Assembly (NCBI GenBank): GCA_963738025.1
Contig: CAVTWA010000017.1
Location: 61,321-125,320, forward strand
DNA: 64,000 nucleotides
Direction: 5' to 3'
DNA from: 20CM-2-55-15 sp963738025
Lineage (GTDB): Bacteria; Acidobacteriota; Terriglobia; 20CM-2-55-15
Shown here: piece by piece, positions 27,355-36,347 of the stretch
How the letters are laid out: every line of letters starts with the position of its first letter
Position numbering within the stretch: position 1 is the first letter of the stretch
Made by a program: the position numbers and the translations under genes
The notes under the pieces: generated by a model
What the model saw: only the letters and a program-made list of their open reading frames with translations
The model's database searches: none
Told to the model about the DNA's origin: nothing

Positions 27355-28683
27355 ATGCTATCTACAAAAACCCGCCAAGTCGCCGAAAAACAAATATCGC
27401 TTCTGGAACAAAGACGCGGCAGCGGCGGCTTGACGGTTCACGACGGCGTTCGCTTCCTGGAACTGGCTGCAACGCTCAATCGCGCAAACACTGTGAAGGC
27501 CGTAGCAGCGGGCACCGGAGAATACTGCAGAAAAGCTTTAGGCATTCCTGCGGGAATGATCTTTGTCGAGCGCGACAGCGATTTGCACCTGCTTGCGTCG
27601 TGGCGCGCAACAGAAAAGCGACAAGCGCATCCGGCTCAAGAACTCATAAGCACGGGGCCTGTCGCCCGCGCGTTTCGCAAAGGGGAACCCGTATTCTGGA
27701 ACGGAAAAGGCACTTGTCAATCGCTCGCTTCCCGCTATCTGTGGCGCGAATTTATGCGATCGCGCAATGGAAGCCTCGCCTTCCTTCCGCTCGGCGTCTC
27801 AGGGCAGCAGCCAGTCGGCGTACTGGCGTTGGTTGTCCCGCATACCAGCGAATTTGCAGCGAGCGTACGTGAAACTCTTCTCCAGTTTGCCCGCATGATA
27901 TCCGAATCCTTCGTCCGCGCTCGAATGTATGACGAAGCGCTTGCCGCGCGAGCGGGCGCCGAGAATGCGATGCAAAGAAGAGACGAATTTATTTCGGTCT
28001 TGTCCCACGAGTTGAAGAACCCGATGACGCCCATATTGAACTGGGCCCTCGCTCTGAACAGCGGCACGCTGGCGGCCGACAAGCAGACACAGGCGATCGA
28101 TGCGATCGTACGCAATGTGAGAGCTCTCAATTACCTGATTGACGACCTGTTCGATGTCTCGCGCATCTCTTCCGGCAAACTATGCCTTCAGGCTTCCGCA
28201 ATTCGAATCCAGGAGGTTGTGCGGGAAGTTTTGCTTTCAATACAACCGAACGCCGAAGCCAAAAAGTTACGGATGTCGACCGATATCGACGAGGCCATTC
28301 CGCCATTCCTGGCGGATGCGCGGCGGCTGCGACAGGTTTTGAGTAACCTTTTGAACAATGCCATCAAGTTTACGCCTGAGGGTGGATCCGTCTCATTGCG
28401 AGTTCGCAAACAAGCGGACTGTGTAGAATGTACGGTAACGGACACCGGCAAAGGCATCGAACCGAGATTCCTTCCTTTCGTGTTCGATAAGTTTTCGCAG
28501 GAGAATCCATCCGCGAAGGGCACTGCTGTCGGTCTGGGTCTGGGGCTTGCGATCGCTCATGAAATTGTTCGTCTTCACGGTGGTTCGATCAAAGCGTCCA
28601 GTCATGGTAAAGACAGGGGCGCGGCCTTTGTCATGCGGTTGCCAATGCGCACTCGGAAAAAGATCCGGAATCATAGGAATTAA
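27355..28683 (+). CDS. GAF-containing hybrid-type sensor histidine kinase (HisKA)
   Basis: A soluble kinase of 442 aa. A GAF-like sensor covers residues about 40-190 (ALGIPAGMIFVERDSDLHLL ... LAFLPLGVSGQQPVGVLALV). HisKA has the site SVLSHELKNPMTPI. The ATPase domain is complete: LSNLLNNAIKFTPEGG (N-box), DTGKGIEP, FDKFSQ and GLGLGLAIAHEIVRLHGG. It lacks a receiver. The ribosome binding site GAGGAG is before ATG 27355. The regulator at 28780 follows on the same strand and is the likely partner. Confidence 0.9.
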   Translation: MLSTKTRQVAEKQISLLEQRRGSGGLTVHDGVRFLELAATLNRANTVKAVAAGTGEYCRKALGIPAGMIFVERDSDLHLLASWRATEKRQAHPAQELISTGPVARAFRKGEPVFWNGKGTCQSLASRYLWREFMRSRNGSLAFLPLGVSGQQPVGVLALVVPHTSEFAASVRETLLQFARMISESFVRARMYDEALAARAGAENAMQRRDEFISVLSHELKNPMTPILNWALALNSGTLAADKQTQAIDAIVRNVRALNYLIDDLFDVSRISSGKLCLQASAIRIQEVVREVLLSIQPNAEAKKLRMSTDIDEAIPPFLADARRLRQVLSNLLNNAIKFTPEGGSVSLRVRKQADCVECTVTDTGKGIEPRFLPFVFDKFSQENPSAKGTAVGLGLGLAIAHEIVRLHGGSIKASSHGKDRGAAFVMRLPMRTRKKIRNHRN

Positions 28684-28779
28684 TCCGGATATTGCCGAAG
28701 AGGTCGAGTCTTTACATTTCTGAAGGTACGGGGACACTCAGCTATCTCCGTCACGTAACTTGTGTGGAGAATCACAATT

Positions 28780-29394
28780 GTGCGAGTTTTTCTAGTCGAC
28801 AGCTACCCAATTTTCCGCGAAGGCCTTAAAAGTGTTATCGCCACTGCACGCGATCTGACGGTGGTGGGCGAAGCCGATACCTGCCAGGATCTGCTTCAGA
28901 ACGCCCAGAACGTCGATCTCATGATCGTCGATGGCGAAATGGATTCCCTCATCCTGCTGAATGCGCTTGAGAAGTCCCGCCACAAAGGCCGTCCACCTTA
29001 TGTACTTGTTCTGACAAGACACATCGAAGATCAACATGCCGTCCAGATGCTTTCCGCTGGAGCGGACGGGTACCTCTACAAAACAGAACCTTCGGAAACC
29101 GTCATCGATGCGATCCGCAAGATCGCGCGGGGCGGCAAGTACGTTCCGGCGGGACTCGCCGAAACGGTGATCTTTGCAATGAATGGATTGACGGGACCGC
29201 CGGCGCTATCGCACCGTGAGTACCAGGTGTTGCAACTGTTCGCATCTGGAATGGGCATGACCGAAATTGCGGGCCATCTATCGCTGAGTGTGAAGACCAT
29301 CAGCACGTACCGGTCCCGCCTGCTTGAAAAGCTCAACCTGAAAAGCAATGCCCAATTGATGCACTATGCGTTCAAAACGGGCATGGTGGCTTGA
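28780..29394 (+). CDS. NarL/FixJ-type response regulator
   Basis: Receiver with VFLVDSYP (one acidic residue where two are usual), LMIVDGEMD, LVLTRHIED and YLYKTE; then the helix-turn-helix ALSHREYQVLQLFASGMGMT with SLSVKTISTYRSRLL. It is different from the three similar regulators on the other strand. GTG 28780 follows GGAGA by 9 bases; GTG 28762 is an alternative. It is 96 bases after the GAF kinase. The altered acidic site may change Mg2+ binding and phosphorylation. Confidence 0.88.
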   Translation: MRVFLVDSYPIFREGLKSVIATARDLTVVGEADTCQDLLQNAQNVDLMIVDGEMDSLILLNALEKSRHKGRPPYVLVLTRHIEDQHAVQMLSAGADGYLYKTEPSETVIDAIRKIARGGKYVPAGLAETVIFAMNGLTGPPALSHREYQVLQLFASGMGMTEIAGHLSLSVKTISTYRSRLLEKLNLKSNAQLMHYAFKTGMVA

Positions 29395-29571
29395 GTACAA
29401 TCCGCGTTCGTTCGCCTGAAAGTTTCATCACAATTAAATAAAAGTAACCGCCAGTAATTTTTCGTTGGTCTCTGGGTAACACTTCCGATGTTCGAGTGGA
29501 CATGCGCAGGGTACGTTTTCCACAGACTCAAGCGCGATACTCGAATTCCTCAGAGATCTTCCTGGTGAGCG

Positions 29572-30549
29572 ATGGTGAAACATTGGGCTTTCTGCTTCCT
29601 TTCGCTAATGATCGGTTCAACATCCGCGACTCAGGGGATTGGACAAACCAACTCGGGCGGACTTCAAAAGCAACTGCCGGTGGGCTCCCGGGCACGGTAT
29701 AGGGATACGTCAATCTGGGGAATGTATCCACTGGAAGTCGGCGGCATCGGTACATTGTGCACGATGGAGGGAATGTTAATCCTGGTTCTGCTGATTCGCC
29801 GCTCCCGACACAAACATGTTGAAAATACTTTGAATGAGAACAAACGAGCGCTTGAATCCACTCTTGATGCGCAGCAACAACTTACAGGTCTTCTGCTCCA
29901 GGCTCAGGACCAGGAACGCAGAAGAATTGCTCATGATCTTCACGATGTAACGGCGCAGAGCGTGGCAACAATCAAAGCCGGCCTGAACCGGGTGCAGAGA
30001 GTAGATCATCCCGCAATGATGACCTTGAGTGAAACCGTATCGCTCTGCGATCAGGTTATCAACGAGCTCAGGAACTTATCCTACGTGCTGCACCCGCCCT
30101 TGCTGGACGAGGTTGGGCTCATCCCGGCGCTGCACTGGCTTGTTCGCAGCTTCAACGAGCGCAGCGGGACGCAGGTGGAAATCGTCGTTTGGGACAACAT
30201 CGGCCGCCTGACACCAGAGATCGAAACAGCACTGTTTCGCGTTGTAGAAGAGAGCTTGACAAGCATTCATCTGTATTCGGCCAGCCGGATCGCTCGCGTC
30301 ACTCTGGTCAAAGAACACGGCGAAATTATCGTCCGGATCAGCGACAATAGCCAGAATATGGCGGATCAGGGGCGATTCGTAAAAAATGACAGGATATTCA
30401 CAACGAGCATCGGAATTACAGGTATGCTGCAGCGATTGAAGCAGCTTGGCGGAAACGTCGAGATCGACTCGGGCTCACAGGGAACCACAGTCACAGCGAG
30501 AATATCGATTTCAGAGGAAAACTATGCTGCGCATTCTGATTGCGGATGA
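29572..30549 (+). CDS. NarX-type sensor kinase with degenerate ATP site
   Basis: N-terminal membrane segments (residues 1-20 and about 55-75), a coiled coil (about 80-110) and HisKA_3 with the His in RRRIAHDLHDVTAQSV. The ATPase domain departs from consensus. The N-box reads VVEESLTSIHLYS, with Ser for the Asn that holds Mg2+, and the G1 box reads ISDNSQN instead of DxGxG. Only the later SIGITGMLQRLKQLGG is well kept. It may be an inactive partner or phosphatase-only kinase. The start ATG 29572 lies after GTGAGCG. It overlaps the receiver gene by 26 bases. Confidence 0.82.
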   Translation: MVKHWAFCFLSLMIGSTSATQGIGQTNSGGLQKQLPVGSRARYRDTSIWGMYPLEVGGIGTLCTMEGMLILVLLIRRSRHKHVENTLNENKRALESTLDAQQQLTGLLLQAQDQERRRIAHDLHDVTAQSVATIKAGLNRVQRVDHPAMMTLSETVSLCDQVINELRNLSYVLHPPLLDEVGLIPALHWLVRSFNERSGTQVEIVVWDNIGRLTPEIETALFRVVEESLTSIHLYSASRIARVTLVKEHGEIIVRISDNSQNMADQGRFVKNDRIFTTSIGITGMLQRLKQLGGNVEIDSGSQGTTVTARISISEENYAAHSDCG

Positions 30550-30892
30550 TCATCCGATCGTGCGTCGTTGCGTGCGTTTGACACTTGAAGAGAACGGGTG
30601 GGAAGTGTGCGGCGAAGCGACAACGGGACGAGAAGCTGTGATCATGACCGCCGAGCAAAAGCCCGAAGTCGTCGTACTCGACCTCTCCATGCCTGAACTG
30701 AATGGGTTGGATGCCGCCCGTGAGATTCACCAACAGAGTCCGGACACCAAGATGTTCCTTTTGAGCATGTTCGATGCGAAAGAATTGATCCCGGAACTCA
30801 TCGCTTCCGGCGTGCTGGACTGTGTCTTAAAGACCGACCTGCAACAACTCGTGAACGCCGTGCAGAACCTGTTGCCTCACGACGGCCACTGA
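30524..30892 (+). CDS. Stand-alone response regulator receiver
   Basis: A 122 aa receiver without output domain. It has a complete phosphorylation site: LIADDHPIVRR, VVVLDLSMPELNG, LLSMFDAKE and CVLKTDLQQL. The ribosome binding site GAGGAAAA precedes ATG 30524, and it overlaps the kinase gene by 26 bases, so the pair is coupled. Such single receivers pass phosphate or bind a partner rather than DNA. With the kinase's degenerate ATP site, it may take phosphate from another kinase of the cluster. Confidence 0.9.
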   Translation: MLRILIADDHPIVRRCVRLTLEENGWEVCGEATTGREAVIMTAEQKPEVVVLDLSMPELNGLDAAREIHQQSPDTKMFLLSMFDAKELIPELIASGVLDCVLKTDLQQLVNAVQNLLPHDGH

Positions 30893-30921
30893 TACCAGAC
30901 CAGCCGCGATTGCACTGCCCG

Positions 30922-31107
30922 CTACTGCACAGGTTCGATGCGAAGCACCGCCCCGTTTTTCTCATCAGTCAGTAAATAAAGAAGGCCATCCGGCCCCTGG
31001 CGAACATCGCGAATTCGCTGCCGCAGTTCAGTCAGCAGCGACTCGCGGCGCAATTCCTGCATCTTTTCGTTAAAAAGAATACGTTCGATGTGTCCGGTGC
31101 GCCTTCT
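30922..31107 (-). pseudogene. C-terminal remnant of a PQQ-type glucose/sorbosone dehydrogenase
   Basis: About 62 codons match the end of the soluble aldose/sorbosone dehydrogenase family (PF07995): RTGHIERILFNEKMQELRRE, LLTELRQRIRDVRQGPDG, LLYLLTDEKNGAVLRIEP. The remaining roughly 300 residues of such an enzyme are missing. Homology stops just where an R2 repeat begins (near 31110), so the 5' part was lost by insertion or recombination at the repeat. It has no start codon of its own and should be non-functional. Confidence 0.75.
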
Positions 31108-31110
31108 ATG

Positions 31111-31330
31111 ACCAGAGCTGTCCAACATAGAGACGGATCAGCGATGTGAGTGTCTCATAGTCCCCGTCTAACTCAGGCGGGGACTCGTCCACAGACTCAC
31201 AGCGTTACAACCAAATCAGCGCATCATCCACTACATTCAAAACCTTTACGGACGCACTTGCGGCTTACCGTCCATTCCCCGCGCTTTCCATGGAATCAAA
31301 GAAATAGGCGCGGTCACAGACCGCGCCTAC
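31111..31330. repeat. R2 repeat (long form) followed by R1 palindrome
   Basis: 31111-31240 is a long R2 copy, starting CAGAGCTGTCCAACATAGA, with the hairpin GTCCCCGTCTAACTCAGGCG and ending CATCCACTACATTC. 31305-31329 is an exact R1 palindrome (arms TAGGCGCGGTC / GACCGCGCCTA, loop ACA). The long form matches the copy at 46657-46780 along its whole length. The stretch 31241-31304 shows nothing recognisable. Confidence 0.8.
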
Positions 31331-31380
31331 AATCGATTCGGCAGTTTTGCAATGCACTTAACTCAGGGCAGGCAGCGTTG

Positions 31381-32226
31381 TCAGGCCTTAGGTACGCGCA
31401 CGTTTGCGGCGAGACCCATGGCACGCAAGACACAGATCACATACCAACCCACATCGACCTGCCACCAATGGCGGCTAAACCGTGCCGACGCCGGATATGC
31501 GTGATGATTGCCGTGCCAGTTCTCGCCCCAGGCCGTAAGTTGCAAAGGACCGAGCCACCAGATGTTCTGACTCGAATCCACACCCTCTTTAAGGCCGGGC
31601 TTCAGGTGGAGCAAGCTGTTAACGAACGCCTGCATGTGAAGACAGTAGACGAGGCGAATTGCGCCCATCCAGAACAGACCACTCCATCCGAAGAACAAAT
31701 AACCGAAGGTGAGGGATATCATAATCAACGGAGTCTGCAGTTTGTCCCACGTCAGATAACGGCCGCGGAGGAGGTCCGGACACCACTTTTCCATCGAGGA
31801 GGGCCGCCACTGGTACAGCCATCGCACGTGCGCCCACCAGAAACCACCGTGCCGCGGGCTGGAAACATCGTCGAGAGTGTCGGCATTGGCGTGATGATTC
31901 CTATGGTTCGCAATCCAGGTACTGGGCGCACCCGATCCGTTGAAAACGGCAAAGAAAACGAGCAGTTGTTCGATAACCGGATTCAGCTTAACAGCACGAT
32001 GCGCGAGCGCTCGATGGTAACCGACCGTTGTTCCAAGCGCACCCAGGCTGGCGAAAACCAACGACGCTAAAAACACTTTCCATCCGGGCAATGGAAACAA
32101 CAAGATTCCAGCCAGGGCTAATGCGTGAATGGCAATGACGTAGATTAATACCCAGGTATTTTCTCCTTCGACCTTCCACCACGGCAGTGTCCATGGGTGT
32201 CGTTCACGAAATTCAGACTGATTCAA
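31381..32226 (-). CDS. Acyl-CoA (delta-9 type) fatty acid desaturase
   Basis: A membrane di-iron desaturase of 281 aa that introduces a double bond into fatty acyl chains. It has the three histidine boxes: HRALAH (after TTVGY), HRNHH (WIANHRNHHANADT) and HGNHH (NWHGNHHAYPASA), and four hydrophobic segments placed as in the family. The start is a TTG at 32226 with AGGAGG 6 bases before it. An ATG overlapping this site is out of frame and reaches a stop within a few codons, so TTG is preferred. Probably used for membrane fluidity. Confidence 0.92.
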   Translation of the reverse strand: MNQSEFRERHPWTLPWWKVEGENTWVLIYVIAIHALALAGILLFPLPGWKVFLASLVFASLGALGTTVGYHRALAHRAVKLNPVIEQLLVFFAVFNGSGAPSTWIANHRNHHANADTLDDVSSPRHGGFWWAHVRWLYQWRPSSMEKWCPDLLRGRYLTWDKLQTPLIMISLTFGYLFFGWSGLFWMGAIRLVYCLHMQAFVNSLLHLKPGLKEGVDSSQNIWWLGPLQLTAWGENWHGNHHAYPASARFSRHWWQVDVGWYVICVLRAMGLAANVRVPKA

Positions 32227-32695
32227 TCATTCCTCCTGTTGGTGGCGTCTTCAATGTCAATGTGCCGATGTTATTTCAAGGCCATCGGATCACTCCTGCG
32301 ACATGCGGCAAACTCAGAGCAAGTCGCATTCTACGGAGATGAACCCTGATCGCCGCGAATGGCGAAGCGCCGTCGTGTGTTATGTGGGCATTAATAATGA
32401 CGCGATGACAACTAAAGCAGCTGCGTTGACAAACACCGGCTTGCCTATAGGTGACGGGGTAAGAAGCCAAAACGCGCAAAAGAACACAAGAAGAAGGACA
32501 CAGCATGATCCAACCGTCACGAGTCCTTTTTGCGTTTCTTTTTTGCTCCCTTCCCGCCCGGCAGAACCGTAGTTCCGTTGAAGCGCCCGGCCGACGTCTT
32601 CGAAAGTTCTAAGGTATTGTAACAGCTCCCGAATTTCCCGGACCTCAGTATTTCTGTAGAATGATCCAGGCCGTTTTCCCCTTGGAGGTGTGCAC
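32227..32695. other. Intergenic region without recognised gene
   Basis: About 470 bases between divergent desaturase and esterase genes. Short open frames exist on both strands but none has a ribosome binding site or a family match. Promoters for both genes must lie here; none could be defined. Confidence 0.5.
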
Positions 32696-33769
32696 GTGTA
32701 TTTTTTCCGGTTCTGCGGTTTAGTTCTACTGTCAGCAGCGCTCGTATTCGCTCAAAACAATGCGCGGACACCGTCGAACGGCAACAATCTCATCCAGCCG
32801 CTTGCCGAATTGCAGAAAAACCTCAAAGGAAAACTGGAGCATATTACCGTTCACGGCAAAGCGCTGGAAGGCAACCTCGAAGGCGACTCTTCTGATCGCG
32901 ACGTCTTCGTATATCTCCCGCCGAGCTACGACCGGGAGTCCAGCCGGCATTATCCCGTCGTCTACACGCTGCATGGTTTTGGGCTTCATGCGCAGCAGTG
33001 GGTCGGGATTGCGAATGTTTCGGGACTGGAAAAAGGCATGACGGCAGGCACCACGAAGGAAATGATCCTCGTCAGCCCGGATGCGTTTTCACTGCACAAT
33101 GGCAGCTTCTATTCCAACTCGAAGACCACCGGGGATTGGGAAACGTTCATCGCTGTTGAACTGGTCAATTACATCGATAGCCACTACCGCACGATTCCGG
33201 ATCGGATGAGCCGCGGCCTCGCCGGTCATTCGATGGGCGGCTATGGAACATTTCGCATCGGCATGAAGCATCCGGAAGTCTTCTCCAGCCTGTTTTCGAT
33301 GTCCGCCTGTTGCATGGTCGACGCGGCTGAAGTCACGCCGGCGCTGAGCCAGATGGAAACGATCAAAACGAAAGAAGATGCGCAGAAACTCTCTTTCAAC
33401 CAGAAGTCGCCGCTGGCTCGTGCGGCGGCATGGTCCTCAAACCCGAACAATCCGCCTCTGTATATCGATCTTCCCGTAAAAGACGGCAAGCAACGGCCGG
33501 TGATCGCGGCGAAATGGATGGCGAATTCCCTTATAGTGATGCTCCAGGAATATGCGCCCAATCTAAAGAAAATGAAGGCTATCGAGATGAACGTGGGACT
33601 TCAGGACGGGCTGCTCCAGACGAATCGGGATATGGACGAGGCGCTGTCGGATGCCGGTGTCGCCCACCATTTCGAGACGTTTGAAGGCGATCATAACGGG
33701 CAAGTGCCACTGAACTTCGAAACCAAAGTTCTACCGTTTTTTTCCCGACAGCTCCGGTTCGAGAAGTAA
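32696..33769 (+). CDS. Secreted esterase, esterase D/enterochelin esterase family
   Basis: Signal peptide (FCGLVLLSAALVFAQ) and an alpha/beta hydrolase domain of the PF00756 type: DVFVYLPPSYD, YPVVYTLHGFG, the nucleophile motif LAGHSMGGYGTFRIGMKHPE, an Asp in NVGLQDGLLQTN and the final His in FEGDHNG. It hydrolyses carboxyl esters in the periplasm; the real substrate is unknown. GTG 32696 lies 7 bases after GGAGG; GTG 32690 is in frame but too near the ribosome binding site. A ribosome binding site and length (357 aa) are normal. Confidence 0.87.
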   Translation: MYFFRFCGLVLLSAALVFAQNNARTPSNGNNLIQPLAELQKNLKGKLEHITVHGKALEGNLEGDSSDRDVFVYLPPSYDRESSRHYPVVYTLHGFGLHAQQWVGIANVSGLEKGMTAGTTKEMILVSPDAFSLHNGSFYSNSKTTGDWETFIAVELVNYIDSHYRTIPDRMSRGLAGHSMGGYGTFRIGMKHPEVFSSLFSMSACCMVDAAEVTPALSQMETIKTKEDAQKLSFNQKSPLARAAAWSSNPNNPPLYIDLPVKDGKQRPVIAAKWMANSLIVMLQEYAPNLKKMKAIEMNVGLQDGLLQTNRDMDEALSDAGVAHHFETFEGDHNGQVPLNFETKVLPFFSRQLRFEK

Positions 33770-33811
33770 TCATCAAACCGGCGCGAGGCTCCGGTTGTCA
33801 TTAAACCCATC

Positions 33812-34900
33812 ATGTCGAATTTCTCGCCGCGGTTGCATCAATGGCTCGATACACTTGTCAACCAGAATGGCAGTGACCTGTTTCTCGTGGTTGGAGTGCC
33901 GGCGGCCATTCGTGTAGGCGGTAACGTCCTCAGGCTCGACGAAGAGCCACTCGAGGCCGCCGCAATTGAAGCCGCAGTTCTTTCGGCGCTTTCGCCACAA
34001 GCGGTCCAGAAATATCGGATCGACGGCTACGCCGACGCTTCTTTGCGTCTGGACAGGCTCGGTCGTTTCAGGATTAATCTTCATCATGAGAGGGGGCGGC
34101 CGGCGGCAACGATTCGCTCATTGCCGCTCACGCCGCCGCGATTGTCGGAACTGGCCCTGCCGACCAACATTCTGTCGTTGACCCGTCTGCCTTACGGCCT
34201 GGTTCTGGTGGGCGGCCCAACGGGTTCGGGCAAGACAACCACGCTCGCGGCCCTGGTCAATGAAATCAATCGGCGGGATGCCAAGCACATCATCACGATC
34301 GAGGATCCGATAGAGTACGAGCATCCGCAGCAGAAAAGCATTGTCGAGCAAATCGAAATCGGTATCGATTCGCCGGATTTTCCAACGGCTTTGCGATCCG
34401 CTCTGCGGCAGGCTCCCGACGTGATCGTCGTCGGTGAAATGCGCGACCCCGAGACGATGCGCATTGCGCTCACAGCGGGTGAGACCGGTCACCTGGTGTT
34501 GTCAACACTACACACGGGAGACGTCACGTCCACGATCTCACGCGTCGCCGACTCGTTCCCGCCGGAACGGCAGGGAACCATCCGACAGGAACTTTCGATG
34601 TCGCTGGCCGCAGTGATGACGCAGATTCTAGTGCCGCGCCTCGGCGGGGGACGCGTTCCAGCCACTGAACTTCTGATGATCGGCTATGGAGCACGCCAGC
34701 ATATCCGGAGAAATGCACTACAGCATCTTCACCAGGAGATCACGATCACCCGGGCAAAGGGCTCCTTCACGTTTGAAGAATCGCTCGCAACTCTGGTCAC
34801 GCAGCGACTCATCAGTGCGGAAGAGGCTCGCTCCCGCACCGTGCACCCTGAAGAACTGGATCTCCTGTTGAGTGATAAGCCACGGATTGAACGGATTTAA
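33812..34900 (+). CDS. pilT: Type IV pilus retraction ATPase, PilT
   Basis: A hexameric ATPase that retracts type IV pili. It has the N-terminal PilT domain (GSDLFLVVGVPAAIRVGG), Walker A GGPTGSGKTTT near residue 134, the Asp box ITIEDPIEYEH, Walker B VIVVGEMRDPETM and the His box TGHLVLSTLHT. No other pilus genes are nearby. The last eight residues, DKPRIERI, and the TAA are encoded by the left arm of the palindromic repeat R3 (34874-34900), so the natural end of the gene was replaced or extended by the repeat. Confidence 0.93.
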   Translation: MSNFSPRLHQWLDTLVNQNGSDLFLVVGVPAAIRVGGNVLRLDEEPLEAAAIEAAVLSALSPQAVQKYRIDGYADASLRLDRLGRFRINLHHERGRPAATIRSLPLTPPRLSELALPTNILSLTRLPYGLVLVGGPTGSGKTTTLAALVNEINRRDAKHIITIEDPIEYEHPQQKSIVEQIEIGIDSPDFPTALRSALRQAPDVIVVGEMRDPETMRIALTAGETGHLVLSTLHTGDVTSTISRVADSFPPERQGTIRQELSMSLAAVMTQILVPRLGGGRVPATELLMIGYGARQHIRRNALQHLHQEITITRAKGSFTFEESLATLVTQRLISAEEARSRTVHPEELDLLLSDKPRIERI

Positions 34901-34968
34901 CGGATGGGCGCATTAAAACAGTCCGTGAATGCGCCCAACCGTTAAATCCGTTCAATCCGTGGCTTATC
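34874..34968. repeat. Palindromic repeat R3, long copy
   Basis: A 95-base near-perfect palindrome. Outer arms are GATAAGCCACGGATTGAACG... and its complement ending CCGTGGCTTATC; the inner stem is GGGCGCATTAAA...TGAATGCGCCC. A second long copy is at 43748-43841 and a short one, without the inner stem, at 54198-54264. It would form a very stable hairpin at the PilT 3' end. Confidence 0.9.
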
Positions 34969-34970
34969 CT

Positions 34971-36086
34971 TTATACCTTCTTTCTCGGCCGCTTCGGGAC
35001 AAAGGCAAGAAACCGGCGCGGGTTATCGACCATGATGTGATGCAACACCTGATCATTGATCCCAGCGGCCTTAAGCTTCGGCACGAACACGGTGACCGTT
35101 TTCGAATAGCCACTCGACGCATCCGCTGAAAACATCAGATGGTCCGCGAAACCCGCTTCAATCAGCGCCATGACCAGCGGCACCTGCTGCGCATCATTGT
35201 TTCCGCCCTGGCGATCGAAGCCGACAAATGCGCCGCGGCGGCATATCGCCTTATGCACGTATACGTTGGCATCCACGAGATTCCCGAGGTGGCCAATGAC
35301 AACACGGTCCGGTTTGACTCCGGCGTCCTCCAGAATATCGAGTTGTTCGAGCGCGGACTTGCCGGGAATACCGGTGTGCGTGAAGATCGGAAGGTTCGTT
35401 GCAAGGTGTGCTTTGCCAACCGCGCGAAACACTTTGCGTTCGTCCGCCGTAATCTCATCCCACGAGCCGATTTCGCCAAATGCGCCCAGAGTATCGTCAT
35501 CCGCTTGCTTGATAAGCGCCTTGACGATCTGTTCTTCGCTCATCGTGGAAATCTCTTTCGGATAGAACGGCTGTGAGTAAAACCCCCCTCCCGCGACGAT
35601 CGGCACGCCGGATTTCATCGAAACCTGCCGCAGGAACTCGATGTTGCGTCCCATGTCGGCGTGTCCTCCATCGACGATGCAAGCGACGCCATCGGCTTTC
35701 GTCTTGGCAACCTCGGCGGCCATCAGATCGACGTTATGCATGATATCCGGCGGTGGCGTCCCTCCCCCGCCGCCTCGAGCTCCTCCGCCCCCACCACCTC
35801 GTGCAGGCGCGGGAGGCAAACCATTGGCGGCCCGGACGGCGGCTGAGGCCGCCGCGAATTTCGCATTGAAATCGGGCCCCAGTTGCATGTGCTCATGGAA
35901 AAGCGTGGCGCCCCCGGCGAGTTCCTCGGGCGCATAATCCTTGAGAATCGTTCTGATGACTGCGCCCTTCGGGAACGACGGCGTCTGAGCGAACAACCCT
36001 TTCGGGAGTGCTGCGGCTGCCGCAGCGATGCCCAATGCTTCCAGCGCCTGGCGGCGCGTTAAATGATTCGACACTGGCTTTGACAT
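34971..36086 (-). CDS. Tat-exported phosphotriesterase-family metal hydrolase
   Basis: A twin-arginine signal (NHLTRRQALEALGIAAAAAA) sends the protein folded to the periplasm. The rest is a TIM-barrel amidohydrolase of the phosphotriesterase family (PF02126): FHEHM gives the first metal ligands, GAFGEIGS carries Glu in the place of the bridging carbamylated Lys (as in some family members), then FTHTG, VIGHLG and the last Asp in FSADAS. A Gly-rich stretch (about residues 93-110) is inserted in the first loop. The substrate, probably a lactone or ester, is unknown. The start is ATG 36086. Confidence 0.87.
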   Translation of the reverse strand: MSKPVSNHLTRRQALEALGIAAAAAALPKGLFAQTPSFPKGAVIRTILKDYAPEELAGGATLFHEHMQLGPDFNAKFAAASAAVRAANGLPPAPARGGGGGGARGGGGGTPPPDIMHNVDLMAAEVAKTKADGVACIVDGGHADMGRNIEFLRQVSMKSGVPIVAGGGFYSQPFYPKEISTMSEEQIVKALIKQADDDTLGAFGEIGSWDEITADERKVFRAVGKAHLATNLPIFTHTGIPGKSALEQLDILEDAGVKPDRVVIGHLGNLVDANVYVHKAICRRGAFVGFDRQGGNNDAQQVPLVMALIEAGFADHLMFSADASSGYSKTVTVFVPKLKAAGINDQVLHHIMVDNPRRFLAFVPKRPRKKV

Positions 36087-36347
36087 AATGGCCAGTATTG
36101 TATGAGAAAACCGGCTCCGTTCGTGTTGCCGTTAAACGTCAGAATCAATTCCTCCACTCCACCCGCAAAACTCAGGCTGGGCCTCCTGTCCTCGTGCATT
36201 CCAACAACTGCCGGTGCCGCCCGTAATCGGGCATCAGTGCCATCGGAACCGTACCCGCTGAATTTTTTTTGCGGCGATGATAGTTGCCAAGCCACTTTCC
36301 CGCCTTAATCAATGGGCGCGGAGAAAGTAGTACAGGCAGGGTGGCCG
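36087..36347. other. Intergenic region without recognised gene
   Basis: This holds the upstream region of the phosphotriesterase-like gene on the minus strand. A small hairpin GGTGCCGCCCGTAATCGGGC lies near 36213. No gene was recognised. Confidence 0.4.

Noticed and set aside
31150..32070. 306-codon open frame on the plus strand
   Set aside because: Starts inside repeat R2 and runs antisense to the desaturase, whose three His boxes prove the other strand.
32517..32771. 84-codon minus-strand frame with a Lys-rich tail (GKGAKKKRKK)
   Set aside because: Looks like a protein C-terminus, but it overlaps the esterase start, has no ribosome binding site and no family; might be a remnant but cannot be supported.
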